A stretch of DNA of 64,000 nt from Oreohelix idahoensis (Eukaryota; Mollusca; Gastropoda; Stylommatophora; Oreohelicidae), in NCBI GenBank assembly GCA_024509875.1, contig JAMPIV010022934.1, forward strand, positions 310,001-374,000, read 5' to 3'. Shown here piece after piece: positions 45,258 through 55,800 of the stretch (the first letter of the stretch is position 1; each line of letters opens with the position of its first letter). A model generated the notes under the pieces. It saw only the letters and a list, made by a program, of their open reading frames with translations, had not been told where the DNA came from and searched no databases. The position numbers were made by a program, and so were the translations under genes.

Positions 45258-47589
45258 TGTAGTGGATTTTGATGGTACTGTATGGTGGTGATATTACCTA
45301 GTGTGATGCATGAGGTCAGCTGTGAAGGCTCCTGAGATAAATGTAGCTGTGAATTTACAGAAGGCCCTTCTTGCTACCACTTACGACCTCACACATATCT
45401 TTTTTACTAATGAATGTGGCTACGTTAAAAATCTAGGGTACTGAAATGTAAGGTGTTGTATTAGTATATACAAACACACACACAGGTATTTAATAAGTCT
45501 AGTAATATTAATAAACTTTATAACACACTGAACTAACTCAAGCTGGTTAAAATTTTGATATTAAATTTTCTTTAAGTTTATTTGTTCTGAACCAAGGTTT
45601 TATTTTGGTCAGAACATATGAAAGGTTTTGAAATTATGAATGAAATGCATGAATATATGGCATAATAAATGAAAGGTGTGTACATATGTATTTTACAATA
45701 CTAGTTAATATTACTACTGTTTATATTTGTAATTTCTCTGGGAGAACGATTAATGGATGTGCTGTTGGGGTCCCAGTCTATGACTACTAAACATTGTCCA
45801 TTTACTGATGGGAGGAATACAAGTTTATTTCCCAACATGGTATGTTCTAGTTGATGGGATTATAGTTGGTGTGTTAGTTAGAAAATAAGTTGGTGAATGT
45901 CCAGCAGGCCAGACGCTCACGTATCTTTGACTGAGTAGTTCTGGTGCTGGAATCTGGTGGCCCCACCTCTCCGTGCTTGGGGGCAATATAGGCTGTTCTG
46001 CCAAAATCTAGACTGCACGGGTCCACACTTGTATTTTTCAACACAGCATTTGACACCACTTTGGTGCCAAATAAAAAACTCACAGTTCTGAAATAAAAGT
46101 ATTGGGTCATGGGTCAGAACTCTACCTCCTGAGCCACTTCTACACTCATCACTACACAACAACACCACATAGACGGGGTCAGATCTCTCTGACCATACAG
46201 CACATCTTACCAAGTTGGTTTCACATAGTATAGGTTCCCCAAGACTACATATTCTGAAATAGGTTCATTAGCTTCCTGCCATTGAATAGGATAGGTGATA
46301 TGTTCCACTGATCTCAACACTTGATCCGCCCTTCATAATCCTTGCTGGCGTTTATGTATTTTGTTTGTCTCTAGACCCTGAACTGGGGCTGGGGATCTAG
46401 AGCGAATCCTTACTTGTTGTAAGGGATAGATTTTGATATGGCAGTATCAAATCACTCGAAACATTAAACAATATTAAAATATACAAAGAAATACTTTCAG
46501 TCTTACCAGAATTATGAATAGAGAACACAGTTATATGCTAGCAAAGCTCAGCTGAGCTGCTGGCTCTAGTATGGCGTCCCTCTAAATATTGCAATTAGCT
46601 TCTGGGAAATACACCACTGAAGAATTACTGTGTCTAATACTGGACAATTTATGATGAATGGCAAAAATGCGCGTCTGAGCGCCGATAATATGTTTATCTG
46701 TGGCCAATCACCGCCTTTCCCCCTTTTCAAATTTCAAACCTCCTACCAAAAGTCAATTCAGTCATACCTCAGTCAAGTATGTATTATTGTCTGTTGGTCC
46801 GCCTGTCTCTACTTGCGTTTTTTACAAAAACACACTTGTTTATACATGCATTTCCTACACGAATCTGCCTCTAGAGTTTTTTAGCCACAACTTTCCACTA
46901 ATCCCCCCTCTCTTTCATTCTAACTAGATTTTAGCACTTGAGTCTCAAGGCCGCAATGTTTTGAAAATTAGTGACATTTTTTTGTTTCAATGCAGTCGCT
47001 CGCTGATATGAACAACACAGTCTTTTGTCAATATCTTCATTATTATCTATCCGTCTGTATAAATGAAAGCATATTATTTCTCTGCTCAAGATGGGCCATC
47101 AGGCCAGCTAGGTTTTATATTCCTAACATTATTATTAAGAAAAAGTTACTTTTCCAGGTTAGTTGTTTTTTTGAAATATGTTCGAGCATCTTCTGTAATG
47201 CGTTTGCCGCTGAATTCAAATAAAGGACTAAGTATCGCAAAAGCGTCCAAGAAATGACTGTTGCGTATAATAGCTAAGGTCCCTTTTGTCCATTTCTTTA
47301 CCTTGTGTCAACTTGGGGACGTGAATTTTTTTCCTTTCCCCACCAATTGCGTCTTTTTAGCCTTGCTAGTTTCAAGCACGTGTTCAGTCATATTTTTCTT
47401 TTTGATCTCCGTTCTCATCCCGTCTACAAGGGTAAACGTTTTGCCTTCACGTCTAACAAGTTAATTTCCATGGCGGGAGTGACCCGCGGCATGGGCGATC
47501 ATGTCTTCTAGTAGCTTACGCAGTATTTTTATCCCTACATTTTATCTTTGGAGATATTTTAACGTTGTATCACGGTTAATTTTATCACA
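45258..47589. mobile_element. Solo LTR, copy 2 (2332 bp)
   Basis: Starts TGTAGTGG and ends TTTTATCACA, flanked by an exact 5-bp duplication GGAAA (45253-45257 and 47590-47594). It is homologous end to end with 6320-8567; for example, the final 18 bp of both copies follow the same CGTTGTATC. Inserted in a LINE-G remnant. No internal retrovirus-like genes remain. Confidence 0.85.
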
Positions 47590-47594
47590 GGAAA

Positions 47595-47799
47595 TAAATG
47601 TGTGATCCCGCGTTATCTCGTTCTTCACTCCCCCACCCACTTGGAACGTAATAATCCTATTGTAAATTCCCTACTGTAATCATCAAACTTTTTTTTTTTT
47701 TAAGTCCATTGGTCATTGGCACATCAGTAGGTGGAAATTGCAGTTCAGAAAAAAACGATGAAAAAAAGCTGTTTCTAGAAAACGAATAGCTACCAGTAA
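47595..47799. other. Spacer, nothing recognised
   Basis: Short spacer with a poly(T) run at about 47691-47702. Confidence 0.5.
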
Positions 47800-47965
47800 T
47801 GTGCCCATAGAACTATTGCTGCTTCGGGCATGTCGTTAGAGATGACTAATGTGAGGTTGTACATGAAATTTGGCAGCTTTATCATGTAAAACAAATTACC
47901 ACATGGACCATCGCTGCAAGAGTACATGAATGCTGTGGTGCAAACTTCCTGCAAGAGAGGACCGC
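47800..47965 (-). mobile_element. SINE-B copy
   Basis: The reverse complement shows CTCTTGCAGGAAGTTTGCAC, CTCTTGCAGCGATGG, GGTAATTTGTTTTACATG, ATGTACAACCTCACATTAGT and ACGACATGCCCGAAGC, in the order of the 28-kb copy. Confidence 0.65.
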
Positions 47966-48264
47966 TGAAATGTTTGATTAAGTTGTTTTGAAAGGAACAG
48001 TACTCACGGATGAATGATTTTACAGGGGAAAAAGCGACAATCTACTTTTATTTGACACTTTTTTGAGAATAGAGGCGTTCTTAACACTTAGTTATACCAT
48101 CAGCAGAATTGACACAGCGGTAATAACGATAAAGAGAGAAGATATTAAATAGTATAATAATATGGGGCAGGAGAGTGCTCACAAGAACACAAGGAATCGG
48201 AAGTTATGAAGGGACATGATCGTTTACGGCAGAACATTTGAAAAAGTATAAGTTACCTGTTTAA
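47966..48264. other. Spacer ending in TTAA
   Basis: No gene. TTAA at 48261-48264 is the left flank of the next element. Confidence 0.5.
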
Positions 48265-48554
48265 CTCTTTCAGTCCCTAGCAAAAAAGTGGGTTTGGCCC
48301 AAACAAAAATGGCCATACCAGTATGTTTTTATTGTTTTTGTTTGGAAATAATTTTTGTAAATGTTCATATTCATAAATAACAAAAGCCCATAATGGATGG
48401 CTATACTTTAAGAAAATAGCGTTTTTGAGTTGTCAAAATTAGAAAACAGCCCTAGAAAGGATCAAGAGATATGAAAGCCAGTATAGTATACTGTTGATTG
48501 GGTCAAATGGGTCTAGCGCGAAGTACAGTATACTGGCTCTTGGGGGTTAAAGAG
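48265..48554. mobile_element. 290-bp piggyBac-like MITE
   Basis: TTAA at both borders (48261-48264 and 48555-48558), the hallmark piggyBac target. Ends CTCTTTCAGTCCC and, reverse-complemented, CTCTTTAACCCCC are imperfect inverted repeats. Internal inverted pieces such as AGTATAGTATACTG and TACAGTATACTGG. Noncoding. Confidence 0.7.
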
Positions 48555-48558
48555 TTAA

Positions 48559-48991
48559 GTGTCGTCGGCGGTCCTCCTTTGGATTCTCATTCGTTTATAT
48601 TTTAAGCCTTTCTAAATATACAAATGTTATTGGATAATTTTCTGGTAAAAGACTATTATTTGTTTCGTTTCATTTGGTTAATGTATACTTTGTATGTATG
48701 GGTGTGTGATATTTTTTAAACAATTGTGTTTTTCCCCATGTTTGCTGTTTCACTGAAACGTCGGACAGTCAGTGTTTATTCTTATTAAGGTTTATTCTTA
48801 TTAAGCTGTACAATTTACAAGCCGTTTGTCTTTTGCGTTTAATAGAGTTTATTTAGCTGTACTTTGTCTCAGTAAATTTTTTATTGCCCCCGCCCCGTTT
48901 TTGTCATTTCTAAGTGTTCTCACTCTTGTCTTGATCATTTCTTATTGTTATAAGTTTTTCTTACTGTCTTCTTAAGCTCATATTACCATCA
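48559..48991. other. Spacer, nothing recognised
   Basis: T-rich DNA without recognised features. Confidence 0.5.
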
Positions 48992-49362
48992 CTGTTTTAG
49001 TTAGTTCTGTTTGCTCTCAGCTGTCCTCCACAGCCCTTATTATCCTCACCCTGTCTTCTTCGATTCTGTTTTAGTTAGTTCTGTTTGCTCTCAGCTGTCC
49101 TCCACAGCCCTTATTGTCCTCACCCTGTCTTCTTCGATTCTGTTTTAGTTAGTTCTGTTTGCTCTCAGCTGTCCTCCACAGCCCTTATTGTCCTCACCCT
49201 GTCTTCTTCGATTCTGTTTTAGTTAGTTCTGTTTGCTCTCAGCTGTCCTCCACAGCCCTTATTGTCCTCACCCTGTCTTCTTCGATTCTGTTTTAGTTAG
49301 TTCTGTTTGCTCTCAGCTGTCCTCCACAGCCCTTACTGTCCTCACCCTGTCTTCTTCGATTC
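48992..49362. repeat. 74-bp tandem repeat, 5 units
   Basis: Units begin CTGTTTTAGTTAGTTCTG at 48992, 49066, 49140, 49214 and 49288. They are almost identical (1-2 differences), so a recent amplification. Confidence 0.97.
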
Positions 49363-49559
49363 TTCTAGACATCGTTCTGTCTTCGTCAATTCTCATGGCT
49401 AGTACTTGTCAGCTCTTATGGTTGCTCTGTTTTTGTTGGATTTGGTGACCTGTCTGTCTTTGTTTATTGCTATTACCCTCTCTCTGCTTTTTATTTTATT
49501 TTACTGCCAGCGCTCTGTCTTCTTCAGTTCTTATTGCCCTCGCACTCTTATTGTCTTCG

Positions 49560-49945
49560 CAGCGAATCATGGACAATAAAAAAGAAGCAAAAACATCCCT
49601 AGAGGCCACAGCCATGTGCTTTTACAGAAGAATGTTTAAAATGTCTTGGGCAGCAAAAAAAAGTAGTAGGGATGTTCTGAAAGAAACACATGCGCTTATT
49701 ACTCATGTTAGAAGGAAGCAATTCAGTTTTGTTGGGGCATGTTATGGGAAGACGTGAGCTGGAATATATTGTAACAACAAGAAAGATTGAAGGAAAAAGG
49801 TTTAGAGGACGGCAGATGGAGAATATATTAGACAGTTTGACATCATGGCATGGAAAGATGTCAGCATCAGAATTGGTCAACAGTACTGGGGACAGGAAGT
49901 TGCGGAGAGACATGATCACCTACGCCACCAGACATGGTACTTGAA
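49560..49945 (+). pseudogene. LINE-E C-terminal fragment
   Basis: Reads CFYRRMFKMSWAAKKS, then GHVMGRRELEYIVTTRKIEG, RFRGRQMENILDSLTSWHGK and a terminal RDMITYATRHGT before TGA (49942-49944). It is the characteristic C-terminus of a LINE polymerase family. One frame change near 49720. 5' truncated. Confidence 0.8.
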
Positions 49946-50167
49946 CAAAAGGAAGTGTCTGCATTAATTTTTTTAAATCTCGCAGCAACACTTATTGCCT
50001 CTGACTTTCCTTCTGGCAAGAGTGCCACTAATCCTCGTTGTTAAAGCAGATTCTTAGGTACATACATTGATTAAAAAAAAAAGATCAAACAGAAGGTCAA
50101 GTGCTAAGTCAAGGATATCTTATTCTTAGAACACCATCAGACGTTTAACGTTGTTGAATATGTTTAA
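49946..50167. other. Spacer ending in TTAA
   Basis: No gene. TTAA (50164-50167) is the left flank of the next element. Confidence 0.5.
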
Positions 50168-50853
50168 CACATTAACTACCGCAAGCCGCTGTCAGCGGCT
50201 CACAAAATAAACACATTTGGACTGCAAGCCGCTCAGAGCGCCAATCTAATTTTAGTAATAAAACGAATGAAAAATGTATTGAAACACTTTCTGATCTGGT
50301 TCGAGATTTTGAGTTTCCACCGGAAAACAAATTCCCAAAGCATGGTTGTTGTAGAACACTGGAAAATTGATATTATGTTCATATTTTTCAGCGTTTTGGG
50401 TTAGTTACCAAATCGTGTAAAACTGTTTACCGTGGCAACTAGTGATAGGACTACAAAAAATGCGTGTACATCTCGTCTATCGGCTGAATAGGATAGAAAC
50501 GTGTTTCAACAACTGACTGATAGATCTAGCGACGAGGACAAGAGTGAAAACGGTGTGCACATTGATTGAAATTGTGAGTTTGATAGAGATGGGGCGCAAG
50601 CAGTTATTATTGTGAAAGTATTGCAAGTCCTCGGCCATCGGAGGGCCGTTAAATAGCAACAACCTCTATTAGAGTTACAAACGGTGCTTATTGTAATAGT
50701 ACATTCATTTATCTTTAAAATGACGTGTAATTCATAAAAATCTGTTAACAGTTACGAAAACTACAGCTTACTTTGTGCAAACACCTACAGGATGAAAATG
50801 GGAAAAAAATTTAATTCGGCCACAGTGTGTTTTTCAATTCGGTAGTTAATGTG
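50168..50853. mobile_element. 686-bp piggyBac-like element
   Basis: Perfect 14-bp inverted termini CACATTAACTACCG at both ends, each abutting TTAA (50164-50167 and 50854-50857). This is exact piggyBac architecture. The left subterminal region has GCAAGCCGCTGTCAGCGGCT, itself palindromic. Interrupted frames in the middle (for example DRSSDEDKSENGVHID at about 50518-50565) could be a relic of a transposase N-terminus, which is a guess. Non-autonomous. Confidence 0.85.
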
Positions 50854-50857
50854 TTAA

Positions 50858-51140
50858 CAGAAGTTATGGCCACCTCAAGAGTTTCTTGTAGCCATTCTGT
50901 TTCTTACATATGGGGCGCTGAAACAGATGTTGAGCAGTCATTTTATCAGGACCACAGGGACACTTGTGGGTAGTTCCTATCTTTAGCCCCAGAACTGACA
51001 GAACACATTGTATCTCCGTCTGCTGTATCCTGCGTGGGGTCAGAAAATTATAGCTTGTCGAGCAGGTGGTAAGGCATCTTTATCTGGTTGACTGGGCGTT
51101 CTACTTCTCACTTTGTTTCTGCATCTACTCTCTTTTTGTT
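50858..51140 (-). pseudogene. LINE-A C-terminal remnant
   Basis: On the minus strand, decayed frames match the LINE-A C-terminus: an ELPTSVPVVLIK-like stretch equivalent to the Cys/His region, and RSRTPSQPDKDALPP-like sequence upstream. It begins right at the piggyBac TTAA, so the transposon sits at or in its 3' end. Confidence 0.6.
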
Positions 51141-52395
51141 TGTTAATCGTGTATCAGTTTGAGGTAGTTGTCTCTCTTGACGACTAGAGTATTTGAAGAC
51201 ATTAATTCCGGATTACGTACAGGTCAAGAGCCACGAAGCATACAGGTACACGGAACGGGAGGAATGGGGCCCAAAAACAGCAAAATCGAACATGTCAGCC
51301 TAGATTTTTGTGGCCGTGGGGAAGTGATTAGTATAGTGTAGATGTTTGTTATATCATCCAAGTCAGGAATACTGGTATACTGCCAGAGGTCTTTATTCTT
51401 GTTGATATCTGTAACCTAGTCCGTTCCAAACTTCCTCTGTGTTGTTATATGTGGCGTGACAATAATTTGCATGTATTTCTTCATATATCTTTACTGTAAG
51501 ACTTCATCAACGAGAGATAATAGAGTAAACTCTCCAGATTCAAAACAATCATTTTATTTAGGTAATTCTACCAATGCATAGTAAACAAAGTCAGATGTAT
51601 ACATTTGGTTACCTTCTCCTTGCTATATCTTCCAGTGCATGAAAACTTTAAAATGCCTTTTCCATAACAATATTCACAATGTCATCTTTCATATTAACAT
51701 TCACAAATCTCCAATCATCCTGAACGAATGATTAAGTTATTCAGTTGACCCTGGGGTTGTAAATCTGATACTATGAATCGCCCGGCACGTGAAAAGTACT
51801 GTGACCTTTTCATCCGTGCGGGTACCCTCCTTATCGTGTCTGCGTGTTGTGAGCGGGCCAAAATAATAACACTGTGTTTTGAGCTCTGAATCTCGTGACC
51901 TTTTGTAACTACTGTATTTTTCTGCACTGTTAAATAAGTCACTTGAAGTTCTACTTACAGCCTCAAAGAATTTCCCACACATTTAAGTAATATTATCTTT
52001 ATCGAGTCGATGTCTTGAAAACTTCAAGATCTACGGTTGTACATCTGTACACACCGGCATTTTGAGATCAACTCCTTATCATCTCGAAGTTTGCCTTCTC
52101 AAAAAATAGTGCGGCTTTTCCAGTCTTTTGGTTGGGCGGCTTAATATTACCCTATTTATTTTATAGGTCTCCCGATGGAAGTATTTCGGCTATTCCGATT
52201 TACTTATTTCTAGATTCAATCTGATACTCGCCTATCTTAAATCTATTTCCATAAAACCTCGTGACTATTTTTACTAACAATTAGCACGAATTATGCTATA
52301 GTCATAGTAGTAGGTCGCCCGGTGACATTTTGATGTCTTCACAAAGTGGGGCACATGTTGTCATGTTTATATAGGTCTTCAAAAATCAAAATCTT
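51141..52395. other. Spacer, nothing recognised
   Basis: No repeat family or domain recognised. Overlapping minus-strand frames near 51715-51982 are short and unsupported. Confidence 0.5.
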
Positions 52396-52825
52396 CACAT
52401 GAAATGTCGTCACTCTTATTGTATGGCTCCGAAACATGGAAAACAACAAAGACAACCACGAAGAAGTTACATTCATAACTGGGTGCTTGCGTAGAAGAGA
52501 AGGATTGAAATGGTACAAGTTGTTCACCAACAGGGAACTGATGACAAGAACTAGACAAATACCAGTGGAGCAAGTGATGAGAAGAAAACGCTGGCGATAA
52601 ATTGGACACACATTGAGGAAACCTGCTGATAGAATTACAAGGCAGTCCTTGTGCTAGAATCCACAGGGTAAGAGGCAGACCGATTAACACACGAAGAAGA
52701 GAACTGGAGACAGAAATGAAAATGATGAAGAAAGCTTGAAAAGAGTTTGAGCTGATGGGACGCGACAGGAGGATATGGCTCGTGTTTGTTGAAGGCCGAT
52801 GTTCCTTTGGGAACTAAAGGGCATT
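52396..52825 (+). pseudogene. LINE-G C-terminal fragment
   Basis: Decayed frames read LLYGSETWKTTKTTTKKLHS, QIPVEQVMRRKRWR, IGHTLRKPADRITRQSL, VRGRPINTRRRELETEM and WLVFVEGRCSF: the usual C-terminal order of a LINE polymerase. Several stops and shifts. It ends in ATTGATTGATTGAT (about 52824-52837). Confidence 0.75.
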
Positions 52826-53029
52826 GATTGATTGATATAAGTATAGATGATTCCAGCGACAGAACGTCAACAAAAATGTACCGGTTTCCCATTCGTGAAC
52901 ACCTGTCATTAAATTGTGTTTTCTTGTGTGTTATCTTGTGTGTTTATACACTCACTTACACATTTCACCTAGGAGGCCACATGTCACAGCTAGTTCAAGG
53001 TTATAATAAAATATTCACTCGATGAACGT

Positions 53030-53284
53030 CCGATTAGCTAAGCGCTTAGAGAGTTTGCCTCACGTAGCAAAGTTACTAGGTTCCGCTATCAAGACCTGGC
53101 ATCATCACGCTCTAGTCCACCCAGCTGTAAATGAGTACCTGACTCTCCTCATAAGTTAGGGGAAGAAGGCAGCGAGAAAGGATAACCGGTCAACCAACCC
53201 CATGAAGCTGGACCTAGTATAGTGAAGTCTGTAACACCTCACTCCCCTACGGCACTAGTTACAATGATACAACTTTTACCATTC
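53030..53284 (+). mobile_element. SINE-A copy 8 (full length)
   Basis: Complete: head GTCCGATTAGCTAAGCGCTT (A-box region) and a B-box-like GGTTCCGCTATCAA at about 53080. Body CACCCAGCTGTAAATGAGTA, CTGGACCTAGTATAGTGAAG, GTCTGTAACACCTCACTCCC and the ACTTTTACC end. Confidence 0.8.
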
Positions 53285-53644
53285 CTCTGATGTCAGCGTC
53301 CGGTATCAGAAGGCATGAATTAAATCAGTGGTGCATGGCGAGGTGGTTGCCATGTCCTTAATGACGTTCACACATTCCAGTTTAAGGACATCGTGCCTGG
53401 TATTCAGGTTTCCGGAGTTTGATTTCTGTGTGTGATATCATCGAGTGCTAATGACTTCAGTTCAGTGATTCTCAATCTTTTATGTAGCGTTGATCTTCCT
53501 GTAAAGAGATCCTATATCGGTGGACCCGTTCTTAAAAAATAATTACGTCATCAGTACGGTAGAGTTTATTTCAATTACAGATCCAGAGACGTAAATCATA
53601 AAAAAGTCACATATTCAGATCTGGTAGCATATCAAATATGAGAC
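53285..53644. other. Spacer with a possible hAT end
   Basis: CAGTGATTCTCAATCTTTTA at 53463-53482 looks like the terminus of a hAT/Charlie-type element, but no matching right end or 8-bp duplication was found. Confidence 0.35.
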
Positions 53645-53930
53645 TGTTTAGTGTGGTCTGTTAAAAGACTTTAGTGTTATGCGTACTCTTCATAACTGAA
53701 GAACCGCAGCTGAGGTTCAAATATGTGTGCACAAGAGATATGAAGGCACTGGACATAAATCCAGCAACCTGGGAGGATGAAGCTGCTGATCGTACCAAGT
53801 GGCGATGCTCCCTACGGCGCCACCTGAGATTGGGCGAAAAGAAACTCTCTCTCAACAAACAGAAGATAGAAGAACACGCCGAAAAGAACACCAGGAAAAA
53901 ATACATCTGAGGGCCATCACCTCACGGACG
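53645..53930 (+). pseudogene. LINE-H C-terminal fragment
   Basis: A 78-codon frame (53674-53910) reads CTRDMKALDINPATWEDEAA, then DRTKWRCSLRRHLRLGEKK and a Lys/Glu-rich end. It resembles the C-terminus of LINE polymerases of the form 'xxDMKxLxIxPxxWExxAxDRxKWR'. A G-run follows (53948-53959). Confidence 0.65.
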
Positions 53931-53999
53931 CATTATGACTGAAAAAGGGGGGGGGGGGGCTCCTACTACTACTGCTACTCATTACTGCCTGGTGCATGA

Positions 54000-54256
54000 A
54001 GATGGACCCGGTAATCGAAGACCACAATGGAGCGCATCTCATGGAAGCAGAAAAAATTGAACAGAGAAGTCCTAGAAAAACTAGAACTGAAAACAAAGAT
54101 AATAAAAGAGATAAAAATTATAGAAATAAGATATTTTAACATTTTAGTCATAAAAGGAGACATAGCACACTGCTGAAAACTGTGGAGGCGAACGGGCAAG
54201 AGGACAACAGATCTGTAAGTGTGGATGTAACATTAAGAGATGGACAGGAAATATCC
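54000..54256 (+). pseudogene. LINE-F decayed remnant
   Basis: Weak but ordered similarity to LINE-F: IIEIRYFNILVIKGDI, then an EANGQEDNR-like stretch and an EMDRK (KRWTGK equivalent) end at about 54230-54250. Confidence 0.5.
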
Positions 54257-54454
54257 TACAGGAGTGTACGTTTTTTTAAAAAAATAAAGTTTTGCCTCGT
54301 TTTGGCGAGTAGCGTCCCGTTCAACCTAGTCGGTTATATTAGGGCGCATGTCCAAACATGAAAGACCCTTAGGTCTGGGGTTAACAACCGAGACCATGAA
54401 AACGAGATTCATTGCCTACTTTCCATGCGGAATTGGCCCTTGATATGATATTCC
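54257..54454. other. Spacer with shared short motif
   Basis: 54321-54350 has TTCAACCTAGTCGGTTATAT then TAGGGCGCATG, homologous to 34126-34195. A GTCTGG/AAAGACC segment follows in both. Confidence 0.5.
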
Positions 54455-54700
54455 TAGTACTCTCAGACGTCTATTTGAATATTTTATAGTAAGTGAGGCT
54501 ATTTATATCTCCATAGAGCTTTTCCAGGAATGATACTGGTGACGGCCATAAGTGCTTTCTCAGTTATCTCGTGCCCTTTACTTCTGTGCCTTGACTCCAC
54601 AGTACAGGGGAAGGTGACCACCTGTAGCATAGGATAGACCCCTTCCAGGCGGCAGTGTTGTGTCTGTGTTTGTCTGGTCCCTGCATAAAGGAGAAATCCA
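54455..54700 (-). mobile_element. LINE-A deletion derivative (ends joined)
   Basis: The left part matches the LINE-A ORF2 C-terminus on the minus strand (GTCTGAGAGTACTAGG 3' end, LEKLYGDINSL-like residues). The right part (about 54600-54690) matches the LINE-A 5' region near 33025-33080 (GTGACCACC..TAG, GACCCCTTCxAGGC). Both are in the same orientation, so nearly all of ORF2 is missing between them. Confidence 0.6.
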
Positions 54701-55552
54701 CAAACGTCAATATTAACGTCGCCATCTTGACAAGGGGAGATCTGATCTGAGCATGACTAAAACTACCCTGCTTGGAACTGTAGGCTTACAGCTTGCACCA
54801 TGAGGTCGGTGGATCAGCAGGTGAGAAACACTGGCATGTGTGCTAACATATTCTGGGACATGTTCTATATTTGGGTCTCGAACAGAAGGCCGTGGTACTT
54901 TATGTCTAGCACCTCGTGATACAACTTAGAACTGATGTAGTAGTTTGTAAAATCTCTTCTGGCTAATATAATAGGGCAGTTGATTTCTTGATGGATGTTC
55001 AGGACAGAAACTGTTTGGTAGGCTAACGTGATTTTCATAAAAGCTTGTTTTATATTGATGTGCTGAAAGTGTCTTACCAGGTACCTTTGTCAGTTTGGGA
55101 CATTTTAGTTATTAAAGGATTTGTGTGATGATTTGCTATCGATTTCTTCGAAGGGTTACTTCGATACTGGGGCATTTCGGTGGTGTCGTATTTGGCAAAC
55201 ACGTCTCCTTTGCCATAGAAGAGAGGTGTCTAAATGTGCTTTACGGTCGCAAGTGTCGGCTTGTTAAAACATCCCAGATCAGACATCCGTATGGATGCAA
55301 CAAAAATTTTTAACCGACGTTAAGTTCTTTGTTTAGACCTCATCGGTTCAGATTTTTCTCCCGCTTCTGTCAGAGAGGTGTGACTAGTTGAGTGTGACTA
55401 GACATGCCTTACTACTTACGTAATCTTTCCTCTTCTACCGTGAGATGTAGAGGTTTGGAAGAGATAATTTTGTCCTCCCAACGGACTCTGGGTCGTCCTG
55501 GAGGTCTGGATCCCTGGCTCTTAGTTTCCCAGACATGCCACTATTTAAAATA
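54701..55552. other. Spacer, nothing firm
   Basis: A minus-strand segment at 55385-55530 (GPPGRPRVRWEDKI-like residues) could be another LINE C-terminus. Otherwise featureless. Confidence 0.4.
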
Positions 55553-55800
55553 AAAGAGCAGTTCTATCGCAGAACCTGCCGTAGGGGAGTGAAGTGTTAG
55601 AGACTTCACCAAAGCAAGTCCAGCTTAGTAAGGTGGGGTGACCAGGTCCCTTCCACTCTTCCTTAGCCTTCCCTAACGCAAGAGAAGAGTCAGATACCAA
55701 GACTGGAGTGTGACGCTACCAGGACTCGATCCCGGAACCCGGTAATTTTGACTGACGTGAGAGGCAAGCGCTCTTGCGACTTAGCCAATCGGACGTTCAT
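55553..55800 (-). mobile_element. SINE-A copy 9 (full length)
   Basis: On the minus strand: head GTCCGATTGGCTAAGTCGCA with AGAGCGCTTGCC, B-box-like GGGATCGAGTCCTGG, body CTTGCGTTAGGGAAGG, GTCTCTAACACTTCACTCC and CTACGGCAGG. Confidence 0.85.

Noticed and set aside
53463..53482. hAT-like terminus CAGTGATTCTCAATC
   Set aside because: No matching opposite end or 8-bp duplication found, so not annotated as an element.
55385..55530. Minus-strand GRPRVRWEDKI-like segment
   Set aside because: Suggestive of a LINE C-terminus but too short and isolated to assign.
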